64,000 nucleotides of DNA from Cellulomonas sp. Y8 (GTDB taxonomy: Bacteria > Actinomycetota > Actinomycetes > Actinomycetales > Cellulomonadaceae): positions 3,472,001-3,536,000 of the forward strand of contig NZ_CP041203.1 of assembly GCF_008033115.1 (NCBI RefSeq), read 5' to 3'. The notes beneath the pieces were generated by a model. That model did not search any database. It was given only the letters and a program-made list of their open reading frames with translations, and was not told where the DNA came from. Made by a program: the position numbers and the translations under genes. Shown one piece after another: positions 1 to 8,009 of the stretch (the first letter of the stretch is position 1; every line of letters begins with the position of its first letter).

Positions 1-133
1 CCGACCGGCCGTCGACGACCTGCGCGAGCGACCAGGGCCACGGGTCGTCCGGCCCGCCGGGGCCGACGTGCGCGGTGAGCATGCCCAGCACCGCCAGGCC
101 GCGGGCGACGTCCACCCCGGTGATCCGCTGCAT
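1..133 (-). CDS. Membrane acyltransferase-like protein, N-terminus only
   Basis: Only the first 44 codons lie in the window; the rest runs off the left edge. The translated start, MQRITGVDVARGLAVLGML, is the first membrane segment typical of the DUF418 / DUF1624 (heparan-alpha-glucosaminide N-acetyltransferase-like) polytopic proteins, which begin with a basic residue, a D-x-x-RG motif and a hydrophobic stretch. Those families are thought to acylate sugars or envelope components in the cytoplasmic membrane, but the substrate here cannot be told. The ATG at 133 is favoured because a -10 hexamer (140-145 on this strand) ends six bases before it. The family call rests on one segment, so it is tentative. 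Confidence 0.6.
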   Translation of the reverse strand, partial: MQRITGVDVARGLAVLGMLTAHVGPGGPDDPWPWSLAQVVDGRS

Positions 134-139
134 GGCGCC

Positions 140-145
140 ACGCTA
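140..145 (-). promoter_or_regulatory. Leaderless -10 box for the partial membrane gene
   Basis: On the minus strand the hexamer TAGCGT (TAnnnT) ends six bases before the ATG at 133, and there is no Shine-Dalgarno sequence between them. This is the layout of a leaderless actinobacterial transcript. Confidence 0.5.
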
Positions 146-256
146 GCCGGGCGGCCGTCCGGGCGCGGGTGCCCCCGCCCACGTGACGTCGGCCGCATCG
201 TCTCGCGGGTCGGGACGCGACGTACCGGGTACTGGAATGCCCGTCCCTGACCGGGC

Positions 257-262
257 TACCGT
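257..262 (+). promoter_or_regulatory. Leaderless -10 box for the methyltransferase
   Basis: TACCGT ends six bases before the GTG at 269; there is no ribosome binding site, so transcription probably starts at or next to the start codon. Confidence 0.5.
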
Positions 263-268
263 CGGACT

Positions 269-1090
269 GTGACCGACACGCACCAGGCCGACATCTACAC
301 CCACGGCCACCACGACAGCGTGCTGCGCTCCCACCGGTGGCGCACCGCGGAGAACTCGGCGGCCTACCTGCTGCCGGCCCTGCAGCCCGGCCAGTCCCTG
401 CTCGACGTGGGCTGCGGCCCCGGCACCGTGACCGTCGACCTCGCGTCGCGGGTCGCGCCCGGTGCCGTCGTCGGCCTCGACCGCTCGGAGAAGGTGCTCG
501 AGCTCGCCCGCGAGGAGGCCGCGAAGGCCGGCGCGGAGAACGTGACCTTCCAGGTCGGCGACGCCTACGCGCTGCCGTTCCCGGACGCGTCGTTCGACGT
601 CGTGCACGCGCACCAGGTGCTGCAGCACCTCACCGACCCGGTCGCCGCCCTGCGCGAGCTGCGCCGCGTGACCCGGCCCGGCGGCGTCGTCGCCGTGCGG
701 GACGCGGACTACGCCGGCATGACCTGGTTCCCCGCGTCGCCTGTGCTCGACGAGTGGTCCGCGCTCTACCACGAGGTCACCCAGGCCAACGGCGCCGAGG
801 CCGACGCCGGCCGCCGGCTGCACTTCTGGGCGCTCGCGGCCGGGTTCGACCCGGACGGCCTCGTCGCCACGGCCGGGGTGTGGAGCTACGCGTCGGACGA
901 GGACCGCACCTGGTGGGCCGAGCTGTGGGCCGAGCGCTGCGTCGTGTCGGACTTCGCCCGGCAGGCCGTCGAGCACGGGCTCGCCGACGAGGTGGGGCTC
1001 GAGCAGCTCGCCGCCGGCTGGCGCGAGTGGGGCACCCACCCGGACGGCTGGTTCGCGGTGCTGCACGGCGAGGTGCTGGCGCGCGTCTGA
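269..1090 (+). CDS. Class I SAM-dependent methyltransferase
   Basis: This 273-residue cytosolic protein carries the Rossmann-fold SAM-binding motif LLDVGCGPGTVTVDL at about residues 44-58, an acidic loop (GLDRS) that would hold the SAM ribose, and the motif FDVVHAHQVLQHL at about 111-123, which is the post-II motif of the Methyltransf_11/25 families. The acceptor is unknown; relatives include UbiE-like and small-molecule methyltransferases, and sequence alone does not choose between them. The GTG start is set by a -10 box six bases upstream. The gene stands alone: the next gene starts 14 bases after the stop and has its own -10 box. Confidence 0.85.
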   Translation: MTDTHQADIYTHGHHDSVLRSHRWRTAENSAAYLLPALQPGQSLLDVGCGPGTVTVDLASRVAPGAVVGLDRSEKVLELAREEAAKAGAENVTFQVGDAYALPFPDASFDVVHAHQVLQHLTDPVAALRELRRVTRPGGVVAVRDADYAGMTWFPASPVLDEWSALYHEVTQANGAEADAGRRLHFWALAAGFDPDGLVATAGVWSYASDEDRTWWAELWAERCVVSDFARQAVEHGLADEVGLEQLAAGWREWGTHPDGWFAVLHGEVLARV

Positions 1091-1092
1091 CC

Positions 1093-1098
1093 TAGGCT
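1093..1098 (+). promoter_or_regulatory. Leaderless -10 box for the FAH-family gene
   Basis: TAGGCT ends six bases before the GTG at 1105. It begins just three bases after the upstream stop codon, so the gene has its own promoter in spite of the tight spacing. Confidence 0.55.
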
Positions 1099-1104
1099 GG
1101 GGCC

Positions 1105-1887
1105 GTGCGCATCGCCAGGTTCACCAACGGAGACGACCCCCGCTACGCCCTCGTGGAGGGGGAGCCGGGTCAGGAGCAGCTCGTCGTCATCAGCGGCGAC
1201 CCGATCTACACCCCGGTGCAGCCCACCGGCGAGCGGATCCCGCTCGGCGACGGCGTCCGGCTGCTCGCCCCGGTGATCCCGCGGTCCAAGATCATCGGCG
1301 TCGGCCGGAACTACGTCGACCACGCCGCCGAGATGGGCAACGAGGTGCCGGCGTCGCCGCTGCTGTTCCTCAAGCCCAACACCGCCGTCGTCGGCCCGGA
1401 CGACCCGATCGTGCTGCCCGACTGGACCGAGGAGGTCTCGTACGAGGCCGAGCTCGCCGTCGTCATCGGCAAGGTCACCAAGGACGTCGCCCCCGAGCAC
1501 GCGCTCAGCAAGGTGTTCGGCTACACCGTCGCCAACGACGTCACCGCCCGCGACGCCCAGCGGTCCGACTCGCAGTGGACCCGGGCCAAGGGCTTCGACT
1601 CGTCCTGCCCGATCGGCCCGTGGGTCGTGCCGGGGCTCGATGTCGAGGACCTGGCCGTGCGGTCCCGGGTCAACGGCGAGGCCAAGCAGGACGGCCGGAC
1701 GTCGCAGATGGTGTTCGACGTCGCCTACCTGATCTCGTACATCTCCGAGGTGTTCACGCTGCTGCCGGGCGACATCATCCTCACCGGCACCCCGGCGGGC
1801 GTCGGCCTGCTGGCCGAGCGGGACGTCGTCGAGGTCGAGGTCGAGGAGATCGGCACCCTGCGCAACCCGGTGCTGCGCCGCTCCTGA
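1105..1887 (+). CDS. Fumarylacetoacetate hydrolase (FAH) family protein
   Basis: The protein has 260 residues and is an FAH-fold hydrolase/decarboxylase. Family marks are IGVGRNYVDHA (64-74), the metal-binding acidic residues in YEAELAVVIG (E114, E116) and NDVTARD (D145), and ILTGTPAGVG (225-234). Members with this short N-terminal domain cleave C-C bonds of acylpyruvates or decarboxylate oxaloacetate, using Mg2+. The position directly before gltX is common in actinobacteria and gives no clue to the substrate. All expected metal ligands are present, so it should be active. Acylpyruvate hydrolase or 2-hydroxyhepta-2,4-diene-1,7-dioate isomerase are alternative database names for the same family. 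Confidence 0.85.
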   Translation: MRIARFTNGDDPRYALVEGEPGQEQLVVISGDPIYTPVQPTGERIPLGDGVRLLAPVIPRSKIIGVGRNYVDHAAEMGNEVPASPLLFLKPNTAVVGPDDPIVLPDWTEEVSYEAELAVVIGKVTKDVAPEHALSKVFGYTVANDVTARDAQRSDSQWTRAKGFDSSCPIGPWVVPGLDVEDLAVRSRVNGEAKQDGRTSQMVFDVAYLISYISEVFTLLPGDIILTGTPAGVGLLAERDVVEVEVEEIGTLRNPVLRRS

Positions 1888-1931
1888 GGTCGTGGGGCCG
1901 GAGCGCGGCGGGGGAGGCCCGCCGCGCTCGC

Positions 1932-1937
1932 TAGGGT
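1932..1937 (+). promoter_or_regulatory. Leaderless -10 box for gltX
   Basis: TAGGGT ends seven bases before the GTG at 1945. This decides the start: the in-frame GTG at 1936 overlaps the -10 box and is unlikely to be used. Confidence 0.55.
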
Positions 1938-1944
1938 GGAGCGC

Positions 1945-3450
1945 GTGAGTGCTGCTGCCCCCGCGACGCCGGTGCGCGTCCGCTTCTGCCCGTCCCCGAC
2001 CGGTACGCCGCACGTCGGCCTGATCCGCACCGCCCTGTTCAACTGGGCGTACGCGCGGCACGTCGGCGGCACGTTCGTGTTCCGGATCGAGGACACCGAC
2101 CCGGCGCGCGACTCCGAGGAGTCCTACCAGCAGCTGCTCGACGCGCTGCGCTGGCTCGGCCTGGACTGGGACGAGGGCGTCGAGGTCGGCGGGCCGCACG
2201 AGCCCTACCGGCAGTCGCAGCGGATGGACCTGTACGCCGACGTCGCGCGCCGGCTGGTCGAGGGCGGCCACGCCTACGAGTCGTTCACGACGCCGGAGGA
2301 GGTCGAGGCCCGGCACCGCGCCGCCGGCCGCGACCCGAAGCTCGGCTACGACGGCTACGACCGCGACCTCACGGACGAGCAGAAGGCCGCGTACCGCGCG
2401 GAGGGCCGCGAGCCCGTGCTGCGCCTGCGCATGCCCGACGAGGACGTCACGTTCACCGACCTGGTCCGCGGCGAGGTCACGTTCAAGGCCGGCTCCGTCC
2501 CGGACTTCGTGATCGTCCGCGGCAACGGGCACCCGCTCTACACGCTGGTGAACCCGGTCGACGACGCGCTCATGGGCATCACGCACGTGCTCCGCGGCGA
2601 GGACCTGCTGTCGTCCACGCCGCGCCAGGTCGTGCTCTACCGGGCGCTGCTCGAGATCGGCGTCGCCACCGTGATGCCGGCGTTCGGCCACCTGCCGTAC
2701 GTCATGGGCGAGGGCAATAAGAAGCTCTCCAAGCGCGACCCCGAGTCGAACCTGTTCCTGCACCGGGAGCGCGGCTTCACGCCCGAGGGCCTGCTGAACT
2801 ACCTGTCGCTGCTCGGCTGGTCGATCGGGCCGGACCGGGACATCTTCTCGGTCGCCGAGCTGGTCGAGGCGTTCGACGTCGCCGACGTGAACCCGAACCC
2901 GGCGCGGTTCGACCTCAAGAAGGCCGAGGCCATCAACGCCGAGCACGTCCGGCTGCTCGACGCGGACGACTTCCGGGACCGCCTGGTGCCGTACCTGCAC
3001 CGCGCCGGCCTGGTGCCCGCCGACTCCTACGCCGACCTGTCCCCGGAGCACCGCGCGCTGCTCGACGCCGGGGCGCCGCTGATCCAGACCCGCGTCACCC
3101 TGCTCGGCGAGGCCGTCGGGATGCTCGGCTTCCTGTTCACGGCCGACGACGCGCTCGTGGTCGAGGACGACGCCCGCGGCGCGCTGAAGGACACCACCGC
3201 CCAGGTGCTCGACGCGGCCACGGAGGCGCTGTCGGCCCTGCCCGAGGACGGGTTCACCACCGACGCCGTCCAGGAGGCCCTGCAGGCGGCGCTGGTCGAC
3301 GGGCTCGGCATCAAGCCGCGGTTCGCGTTCACGCCGCTGCGCGTGGCCGTGTCCGGCCGCCGGGTGTCGCCGCCGCTGTTCGAGTCGCTGGAGATCCTGG
3401 GCCGGGCCTCGACGCTCGCCCGGATCGCCGCGCTGCGCGCGTCGCTGTGA
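1945..3450 (+). CDS. gltX: Glutamyl-tRNA synthetase
   Basis: GltX charges tRNA-Glu with glutamate and is a class I aminoacyl-tRNA synthetase. The HIGH-type motif lies in [11 protein letters not shown] (15-25) and the KMSKR motif reads KLSKR (260-264). The catalytic Rossmann domain comes first and the helical anticodon-binding domain follows; about 501 residues is normal. The GTG at 1945 is chosen over a GTG three codons upstream because of the -10 box. The stop overlaps the next gene by four bases (GTGA), so the HAD gene is co-translated. Fittingly, its substrate tRNA-Glu is encoded about 1.1 kb downstream. If no separate GlnRS exists, a non-discriminating enzyme plus GatCAB would also make Gln-tRNA; that cannot be judged here. 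Confidence 0.95.
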   Translation: MSAAAPATPVRVRFCPSPTGTPHVGLIRTALFNWAYARHVGGTFVFRIEDTDPARDSEESYQQLLDALRWLGLDWDEGVEVGGPHEPYRQSQRMDLYADVARRLVEGGHAYESFTTPEEVEARHRAAGRDPKLGYDGYDRDLTDEQKAAYRAEGREPVLRLRMPDEDVTFTDLVRGEVTFKAGSVPDFVIVRGNGHPLYTLVNPVDDALMGITHVLRGEDLLSSTPRQVVLYRALLEIGVATVMPAFGHLPYVMGEGNKKLSKRDPESNLFLHRERGFTPEGLLNYLSLLGWSIGPDRDIFSVAELVEAFDVADVNPNPARFDLKKAEAINAEHVRLLDADDFRDRLVPYLHRAGLVPADSYADLSPEHRALLDAGAPLIQTRVTLLGEAVGMLGFLFTADDALVVEDDARGALKDTTAQVLDAATEALSALPEDGFTTDAVQEALQAALVDGLGIKPRFAFTPLRVAVSGRRVSPPLFESLEILGRASTLARIAALRASL

Positions 3451-4190
3451 CGGCCGCGGGGGAGCGCGCCGTCGACGGCGTCCTGTTCGACGTCGACGAC
3501 ACGCTGGTCGACACGCACGGGGCGTTCGCCGCGGCCCTGGCGGCCGTCTCGCGGGAGTGGCTGCCGGGGCTGGACCCCGCGCGGGACACCGAGGTGCTCG
3601 ACCACTGGCGCGCGGACGCCCACGGCCGGTACCGCGGGTACACCCTCGGCGAGGTGTCGTACCGCGAGCAGCGGATGGGCCGGGCGAACGACCTGCACGC
3701 GGCGTTCGGCGGGCCCGTGCTCGACGACGCGGCCTACGACCGGTGGAACACGCTGTTCGAGGACCGGTTCACCGGCTCGTGGGCCGCGCACGACGACGCC
3801 GCCGGCGTGGTGCGCCGGCTGCTCGACGCCGGGATCAGGGTCGGCGCCCTGACCAACGCCGCGACCGAGTACCAGGTGCGCAAGCTCACCCGCGCGGGCC
3901 TGGCCGACGACGTGCCGCTGCTGGTCGGCGTCGACACCCTCGGGTTCGGCAAGCCCGACCCGCGGGTGTTCGCCGAGGCCTGCCGCCGGCTGGGGACCTC
4001 CCCGGGGCGGACGGCCTACGTCGGCGACGAGCTCGATGTCGACGCGCGCGCCGCGGCGGCGGCCGGGCTGCGCGGCGTGTGGCTCGCGCGGCCGCAGCTC
4101 GGGGCCAAGCACGCGAACGACACCGAGGCGCTGCCGACGGACGTGGTGATCACCACGCTCGCTGAGCTGCCGGGGGTCCTGGGGCTCTGA
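3447..4190 (+). CDS. HAD-superfamily hydrolase
   Basis: The 247-residue protein has all four HAD motifs: nucleophile DxD in [10 protein letters not shown] (D15, D17), motif II threonine in ALTNAATE (T136), lysine in FGKPDP (K169), and the acidic motif in [10 protein letters not shown] (D194, D197/D199). The helical insert after motif I makes it a C1-cap enzyme, as in phosphoglycolate and small-sugar phosphatases. The natural substrate is unknown. It starts in a GTGA overlap with gltX, so it is translated with it, and a strong hairpin follows its stop. Confidence 0.85.
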   Translation: MTAAGERAVDGVLFDVDDTLVDTHGAFAAALAAVSREWLPGLDPARDTEVLDHWRADAHGRYRGYTLGEVSYREQRMGRANDLHAAFGGPVLDDAAYDRWNTLFEDRFTGSWAAHDDAAGVVRRLLDAGIRVGALTNAATEYQVRKLTRAGLADDVPLLVGVDTLGFGKPDPRVFAEACRRLGTSPGRTAYVGDELDVDARAAAAAGLRGVWLARPQLGAKHANDTEALPTDVVITTLAELPGVLGL

Positions 4191-4198
4191 CCGGACCC

Positions 4199-4230
4199 GC
4201 TCGCGACGCCGTGTGACGCGCGTCGCGAGC
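4199..4230 (+). terminator. Terminator after the HAD gene
   Basis: The arms 4199-4209 and 4220-4230 are an exact 11-bp inverted repeat (GCTCGCGACGC and its complement) eight bases after the stop codon. A short T run (TTT at 4237) follows. Confidence 0.6.
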
Positions 4231-4237
4231 GGCCGGT

Positions 4238-4266
4238 TTGGAGCAGGCCCGTTCCTCCGGTAATGT
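4238..4266 (+). promoter_or_regulatory. Promoter for the tRNA-Gln/tRNA-Glu unit
   Basis: A -35 box TTGGAG (4238-4243) and a -10 box TAATGT (4261-4266) are 17 bp apart, about 110 bp before the first tRNA. Both hexamers are close to the housekeeping sigma factor consensus. Confidence 0.55.
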
Positions 4267-4376
4267 TCTCGGTCGGCACGGCGTCCAGAACGCCGGTCCT
4301 CCAACCCGCTCCATCAGGCGCCCCGTGCGCCGGTCGGCGCTGGGTGCGGGGCCGGAGGAATGGCCGGAAGTGCCAT

Positions 4377-4448
4377 TGGGGTATGGTGTAATTGGCAGCA
4401 CGAGTGATTCTGGTTCACTTAGTCTAGGTTCGAGTCCTGGTACCCCAG
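4377..4448 (+). tRNA. tRNA-Gln (anticodon CUG)
   Basis: The acceptor arms TGGGGTA (4377-4383) and TACCCCA (4441-4447) pair fully and are followed by discriminator G4448. The anticodon stem AGTGA/TCACT encloses the loop TTCTGGT, giving anticodon CTG, which reads CAG. The T loop is GGTTCGAGTCC. The 3' CCA is not encoded, as is usual in actinobacteria. Confidence 0.95.
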
Positions 4449-4550
4449 CAAGGTTTCGCAGAACGGCCCTGAAAGGCCGATTTGAAGAGGCCGAGCAGGA
4501 TGCAGTACAGTAAGTCCCGGTCAAGCCGCTCCGGTGGTGAGATCAACTAG

Positions 4551-4623
4551 GCCCCCATCGTCTAGTGGCCTAGGACGCCGCCCTCTCACGGCGGTAACAG
4601 GGGTTCGAATCCCCTTGGGGGTA
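4551..4623 (+). tRNA. tRNA-Glu (anticodon CUC)
   Basis: The acceptor arms GCCCCCA (4551-4557) and TGGGGGT (4616-4622) pair with one G-U, and the discriminator is A4623. The anticodon stem CCGCC/GGCGG holds the loop CTCTCAC, so the anticodon is CTC (reads GAG). The T stem AGGGG/CCCCT encloses TTCGAAT. No CCA is encoded. It lies 102 bp after tRNA-Gln and probably shares its transcript. Confidence 0.95.
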
Positions 4624-4630
4624 CATCAGG

Positions 4631-4662
4631 AAAGGCCGGTCGCCAGCAGGCGGCCGGCCTTT
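4631..4662 (+). terminator. Terminator of the tRNA unit
   Basis: The 14-bp arms 4631-4644 and 4649-4662 pair with a single G-T, leave a four-base loop and end in TTTCT. It begins eight bases after tRNA-Glu. Confidence 0.75.
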
Positions 4663-4736
4663 CTGCTGTCCGGGGCGCAGGCGGGGCGCGGCGGGTGTGC
4701 GGCGCGAGGTCGTCGCTTCCGGCCACCCGAGGGGTG

Positions 4737-4793
4737 GCGCAACCGCCGACCTCGGGCGCAACCGCCGACCTCGGCGCACGTGCTGACCTCGGG
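4737..4793. repeat. Three imperfect ~19-bp tandem units
   Basis: The unit GCGCAACCGCCGACCTCGG occurs at 4737-4755 and 4756-4774, and a diverged copy (GCGCACGTGCTGACCTCGG) follows at about 4774-4792. A related inverted piece (GCGCGAGGTCG) lies at about 4702. The repeats fill the gap between the tRNA terminator and the ndgR terminator and contain no gene. Confidence 0.6.
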
Positions 4794-4816
4794 CCGGTGC
4801 GGCAGACGGGACGCCG

Positions 4817-4852
4817 CGAGGCCGCCACCCCCCGAGGGGAGTGGCGGCCTCG
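4817..4852 (-). terminator. Terminator of ndgR
   Basis: The arms 4817-4828 and 4841-4852 are an exact 12-bp inverted repeat (CGAGGCCGCCAC) 15 bp beyond the ndgR stop on the minus strand. There is no clear T run, as is common in actinobacteria. Confidence 0.6.
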
Positions 4853-4866
4853 CTCAGCGGGTCGGG

Positions 4867-5586
4867 TCACTCCGCCGTGCGGCGCAGGACCTCCGTCAGG
4901 CGGTTCGCCGCCGACACGACCGCGGCGGCGTGCAGCCGCCCCGGCTGGCGGGACAGCCGCTCCACGGGGCCCGAGATCGAGACCGCCGCGACGACGCGCC
5001 CCGACTGCCCGCGCACCGGCGCGGACACCGACGCCACGCCGACCTCGCGCTCGGACACCGACTGCGCCCAGCCGCGGCGGCGGACGCCGGACAGGATCGT
5101 CGCGGTGAACTTGGCGCCCTGCAGGCCGCGGTGCAGCCGGTCCGGCTCCTCCCAGGCGAGCAGGATCTGCGCCGCGGAGCCCGCGCCCATGGTCAGCGTG
5201 GCGCCCACGGGGATGGAGTCGCGCAGGCCGATCGGCCGCTCGGCGGCGGCGACGCAGATGCGCTGGTCGCCCTGGCGGCGGTAGAGCTGGGCGCTCTCGC
5301 CGGTGTGGTCGCGCAGCGCCGCGAGGACGGGGCCGGCGGCGGCGAGCAGCCGGTCCTCGCCGGCCGCGCTCGCCAGCTCGGTCAGCCGCGGACCGAGGAC
5401 GAACCGGCCCTGCATGTCGCGCCCCACCAGGCGGTGGTGCTCGAGCGCGACGGCCAGCCGGTGGGCCGTCGGGCGGGCAAGATGGGTGGCGTTGACCAGC
5501 TGCGCGAGGGTGGCGGGTCCGGCCTCGAGGGCGTTGAGGACCGAGGCGGCCTTGTCCAGCACGCCGACTCCGCTAGAGTTGTCCAT
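4867..5586 (-). CDS. ndgR: IclR-family regulator of leucine/amino-acid genes
   Basis: The 239-residue protein begins MDNSSGVGVLDKAASVLNAL and has an N-terminal winged helix (about 8-65, including LARPTAHRLAVALEHH) and a C-terminal IclR effector domain. Both the sequence and its position divergent from leuCD match NdgR of Streptomyces and its actinobacterial orthologues, which control leuCD and other amino-acid genes. The ATG at 5586 is taken because it matches the orthologues and follows a -10-like CAATAT by six bases; the longer upstream frame reads into the leuC promoter. The inverted repeat at 5596-5621, between the two genes, is its likely operator. Effector binding cannot be deduced from sequence. 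Confidence 0.9.
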   Translation of the reverse strand: MDNSSGVGVLDKAASVLNALEAGPATLAQLVNATHLARPTAHRLAVALEHHRLVGRDMQGRFVLGPRLTELASAAGEDRLLAAAGPVLAALRDHTGESAQLYRRQGDQRICVAAAERPIGLRDSIPVGATLTMGAGSAAQILLAWEEPDRLHRGLQGAKFTATILSGVRRRGWAQSVSEREVGVASVSAPVRGQSGRVVAAVSISGPVERLSRQPGRLHAAAVVSAANRLTEVLRRTAE

Positions 5587-5592
5587 AGGTCG

Positions 5593-5598
5593 ATATTG
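5593..5598 (-). promoter_or_regulatory. Possible leaderless -10 box for ndgR
   Basis: CAATAT on the minus strand ends six bases before the ATG at 5586 and abuts the presumed operator. It deviates from TAnnnT at the first base, so it is a weak call. Confidence 0.35.
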
Positions 5599-5621
5599 CC
5601 GTCTCGCACACTGAGACGCAA
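5596..5621. promoter_or_regulatory. Inverted repeat between ndgR and leuC, likely NdgR operator
   Basis: CGTCTC (5600-5605) and GAGACG (5613-5618) are exact inverted repeats 7 bp apart. The match extends outward as TTGC and GCAA, with one extra C in the left arm. The site lies in the 97-bp divergent gap, next to the ndgR -10 box, where an autoregulator that also controls leuCD should bind. Binding by NdgR is an inference. Confidence 0.5.
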
Positions 5622-5683
5622 GTCGGCACCACGAAGACCCCGGTCGGCCCCCCACCGACCGACGGAGGAGAGGACGCCCGAAC

Positions 5684-7136
5684 ATGGCCGGCACACTGGC
5701 CGGAGAAGGTGTGGGAGAACCACATCGTGCGGCGCGGCGCCGACGGCGCGCCCGATCTGCTCTACATCGACCTGCACCTCGTGCACGAGGTCACCAGCCC
5801 CCAGGCGTTCGAGGGGCTCCGGCTCGCCGGCCGTCCCGTCCGCCGCCCGGACCTCACGCTCGCCACCGAGGACCACAACACCCCGACGCTCGACATCGAC
5901 CTGCCGATCGCCGACGCGACGTCGCGCACGCAGATCGACACGCTGCGGAACAACGCGAAGGAGTTCGGCATCCGGCTGCACTCCCTCGGCGACGCGGACC
6001 AGGGCATCGTGCACCAGGTCGGCCCGCAGCTCGGCCTGACGATGCCGGGTCTGACGGTCGTCTGCGGCGACTCGCACACGTCCACGCACGGCGCGTTCGG
6101 CGCGCTGGCGTTCGGCATCGGCACGTCCGAGGTCGAGCACGTGCTCGCCACGCAGACGCTGCCGCTCGCCCCGTTCAAGACGATGGCGATCACGGTCAAC
6201 GGCGCCCTGCCGATCGGCGCGACGGCGAAGGACATCATCCTCGCCGTCATCGCGAAGATCGGCACCGGCGGCGGCCAGGGCTACGTCCTGGAGTACCGCG
6301 GCGAGGCCATCCGGTCCCTCTCGATGGAGGGCCGCATGACGATCTGCAACATGTCGATCGAGGCGGGCGCCCGCGCCGGCATGATCGCCCCGGACCGGAC
6401 GACGTTCGACTACCTGAAGGGCCGCCCGCACGCCCCCGAGGGCGCGGACTGGGACGCCGCGGTCGCGTACTGGGAGACGCTGCGCAGCGACGACGACGCG
6501 ACGTTCGACGCCGAGGTGGTCCTGGAGGCCGCGGACCTCGAGCCGTTCGTCACGTGGGGCACCAACCCCGGCCAGGGCCTGCCGCTGTCGGGCGCCGTGC
6601 CGGTGCCGGAGGAGATCGCCGACGCCAACGAGCGCGTCGCCGCCGAGCGGGCCATCGAGTACATGGGCCTGACCCCCGGCCAGCCGCTGCGCGAGATCGC
6701 GGTCGACACCGTGTTCATCGGCTCCTGCACCAACGGCCGCATCGAGGACCTGCGCGCGGCCGCCAAGCTCATGCAGGGCCAGAAGAAGGCCGACACGCTG
6801 CGCGTCCTCGTCGTCCCGTCGTCCGCCCGCGTGCGGCTGCAGGCCGAGGCCGAGGGCCTGGACAAGATCTTCCTCGACTTCGGGGCGGAGTGGCGCAACG
6901 CCGGCTGCTCGATGTGCCTGGGCATGAACCCGGACCAGCTCGCCCCGGGGGAGCGGTCGGCGTCGACGTCGAACCGCAACTTCGAGGGCCGGCAGGGCAA
7001 GGGCGGCCGCACGCACCTGGTGTCACCGCTGGTCGCCGCCGCCACGGCCATCCGCGGCACGCTGTCGTCCGTCTCCGACCTGGGCCCGGACGTGGCGGTC
7101 CCGGACGGCTCGCCGCTGGACCTCCAGCCGGCCTGA
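5684..7136 (+). CDS. leuC: 3-isopropylmalate dehydratase large subunit (frame slip near codon 7)
   Basis: LeuC with LeuD isomerises 2-isopropylmalate to 3-isopropylmalate in leucine synthesis, using a [4Fe-4S] cluster. The cluster cysteines are visible in FIGSCTNGR and in [10 protein letters not shown]. The natural start is the ATG at 5684, which follows the strong site GGAGGAGAGG (5664-5673) and encodes MAGTLA, the usual LeuC N-terminus. However, one extra G at 5702/5703 puts the rest ([12 protein letters not shown]...) in the next frame. Deleting that base restores a normal protein of about 483 residues. Without correction, translation would have to begin at GTG 5709, which lacks a proper ribosome site. 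leuD follows after 52 bp. Confidence 0.9.
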
Positions 7137-7188
7137 GCCGCCGCACCGCCGCCCCGAAGACCCTCTGACCGAGAGAGCGAGCACGCTC

Positions 7189-7854
7189 GTGGAGAAGTTC
7201 ACCCAGCACACCGGCGTCGGCGTCCCGCTGCGCCGCAGCAACGTCGACACCGACCAGATCATCCCGGCCGTCTACCTCAAGCGCGTGACCCGCACGGGCT
7301 TCGAGGACGCGCTGTTCGCGGCCTGGCGGGGCGACCCGTCGTTCGTCCTCAACCAGGACGCCTACCGCACCGGCTCGGTCCTCGTGGCCGGCCCGGACTT
7401 CGGCACCGGCTCGTCCCGCGAGCACGCCGTGTGGGCGCTCAAGGACTACGGCTTCAAGGTCGTCCTGGCCTCGCGGTTCGCCGACATCTTCCGCGGCAAC
7501 TCCGGCAAGCAGGGCCTGGTCGCGGCCCAGCTGGCGCAGGAGGACGTCGAGCTCATCTGGAAGGTCCTGGAGACCGCGCCCGGCACCGAGGTGACCGTCG
7601 ACCTCGAGGCGAAGACCGTCACCTGCGACGACGTCGTGGTGCCGTTCCAGATCGACGACTACACCCGCTGGCGCCTCATGGAGGGCCTGGACGACATCGG
7701 CCTCACCCTGCAGCACGAGGACGAGATCACCGCGTTCGAGGCCACCCGCGACGCCTGGCGCCCGAGGACCCTGCCGGCCAAGCACCTGCCGCCGGTCGAG
7801 ATCAAGGCCGCCCGCCCGGTCGAGCTCAGCCTGGGGAAGCGCCCCGGCCTCTGA
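7189..7854 (+). CDS. leuD: 3-isopropylmalate dehydratase small subunit
   Basis: LeuD is the swivel subunit of isopropylmalate isomerase and forms the active enzyme with LeuC. The 221-residue protein has the family signatures [16 protein letters not shown] near the start and [14 protein letters not shown] with the substrate-binding GSSRE loop at about 71-75. The GTG start follows GAGAGAG by a suitable distance. It is the second gene of the leuCD operon, and a strong hairpin ends the unit. Confidence 0.95.
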   Translation: MEKFTQHTGVGVPLRRSNVDTDQIIPAVYLKRVTRTGFEDALFAAWRGDPSFVLNQDAYRTGSVLVAGPDFGTGSSREHAVWALKDYGFKVVLASRFADIFRGNSGKQGLVAAQLAQEDVELIWKVLETAPGTEVTVDLEAKTVTCDDVVVPFQIDDYTRWRLMEGLDDIGLTLQHEDEITAFEATRDAWRPRTLPAKHLPPVEIKAARPVELSLGKRPGL

Positions 7855-7887
7855 GCCGTCCGCCGGCCCTCCCGGCACCTGGGACCC

Positions 7888-7923
7888 CGCCCGGGTCGCG
7901 CAGCATCCTGCGCGACCCGGGCG
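7888..7923 (+). terminator. leuCD terminator
   Basis: The arms 7888-7903 and 7908-7923 are an exact 16-bp inverted repeat with a CATC loop, and flanking GGGAC/GTCCC can extend the stem. It begins 34 bp after leuD. Confidence 0.75.
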
Positions 7924-7997
7924 TCCCATATGTGGAGGTTTGGCGCGCGCTGTGCGGCCCGCGCGGCGCGGGTGCGTGGCCCGCCCCGCGCGTGCGC

Positions 7998-8003
7998 CAC
8001 GAT
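7998..8003 (+). promoter_or_regulatory. Possible leaderless -10 box for murA
   Basis: CACGAT ends six bases before the ATG at 8010; the six bases between are all G. Two other genes in the window have the related CACGCT at the same distance, so this seems to be a real variant. Confidence 0.4.
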
Positions 8004-8009
8004 GGGGGG

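Noticed and set aside
1936..1944. gltX start at GTG 1936
   Set aside because: It overlaps the -10 box TAGGGT; the GTG at 1945 matches the usual N-terminus.
4737..4793. CRISPR array
   Set aside because: The units are contiguous, diverged and have no spacers; no cas genes are present. The same holds for the duplication at 22351-22424.
5587..5683. T-box or leucine attenuator before leuC
   Set aside because: The gap is only 97 bp, with no T-box core sequence, no leader peptide with leucine codons and no terminator/antiterminator pair.
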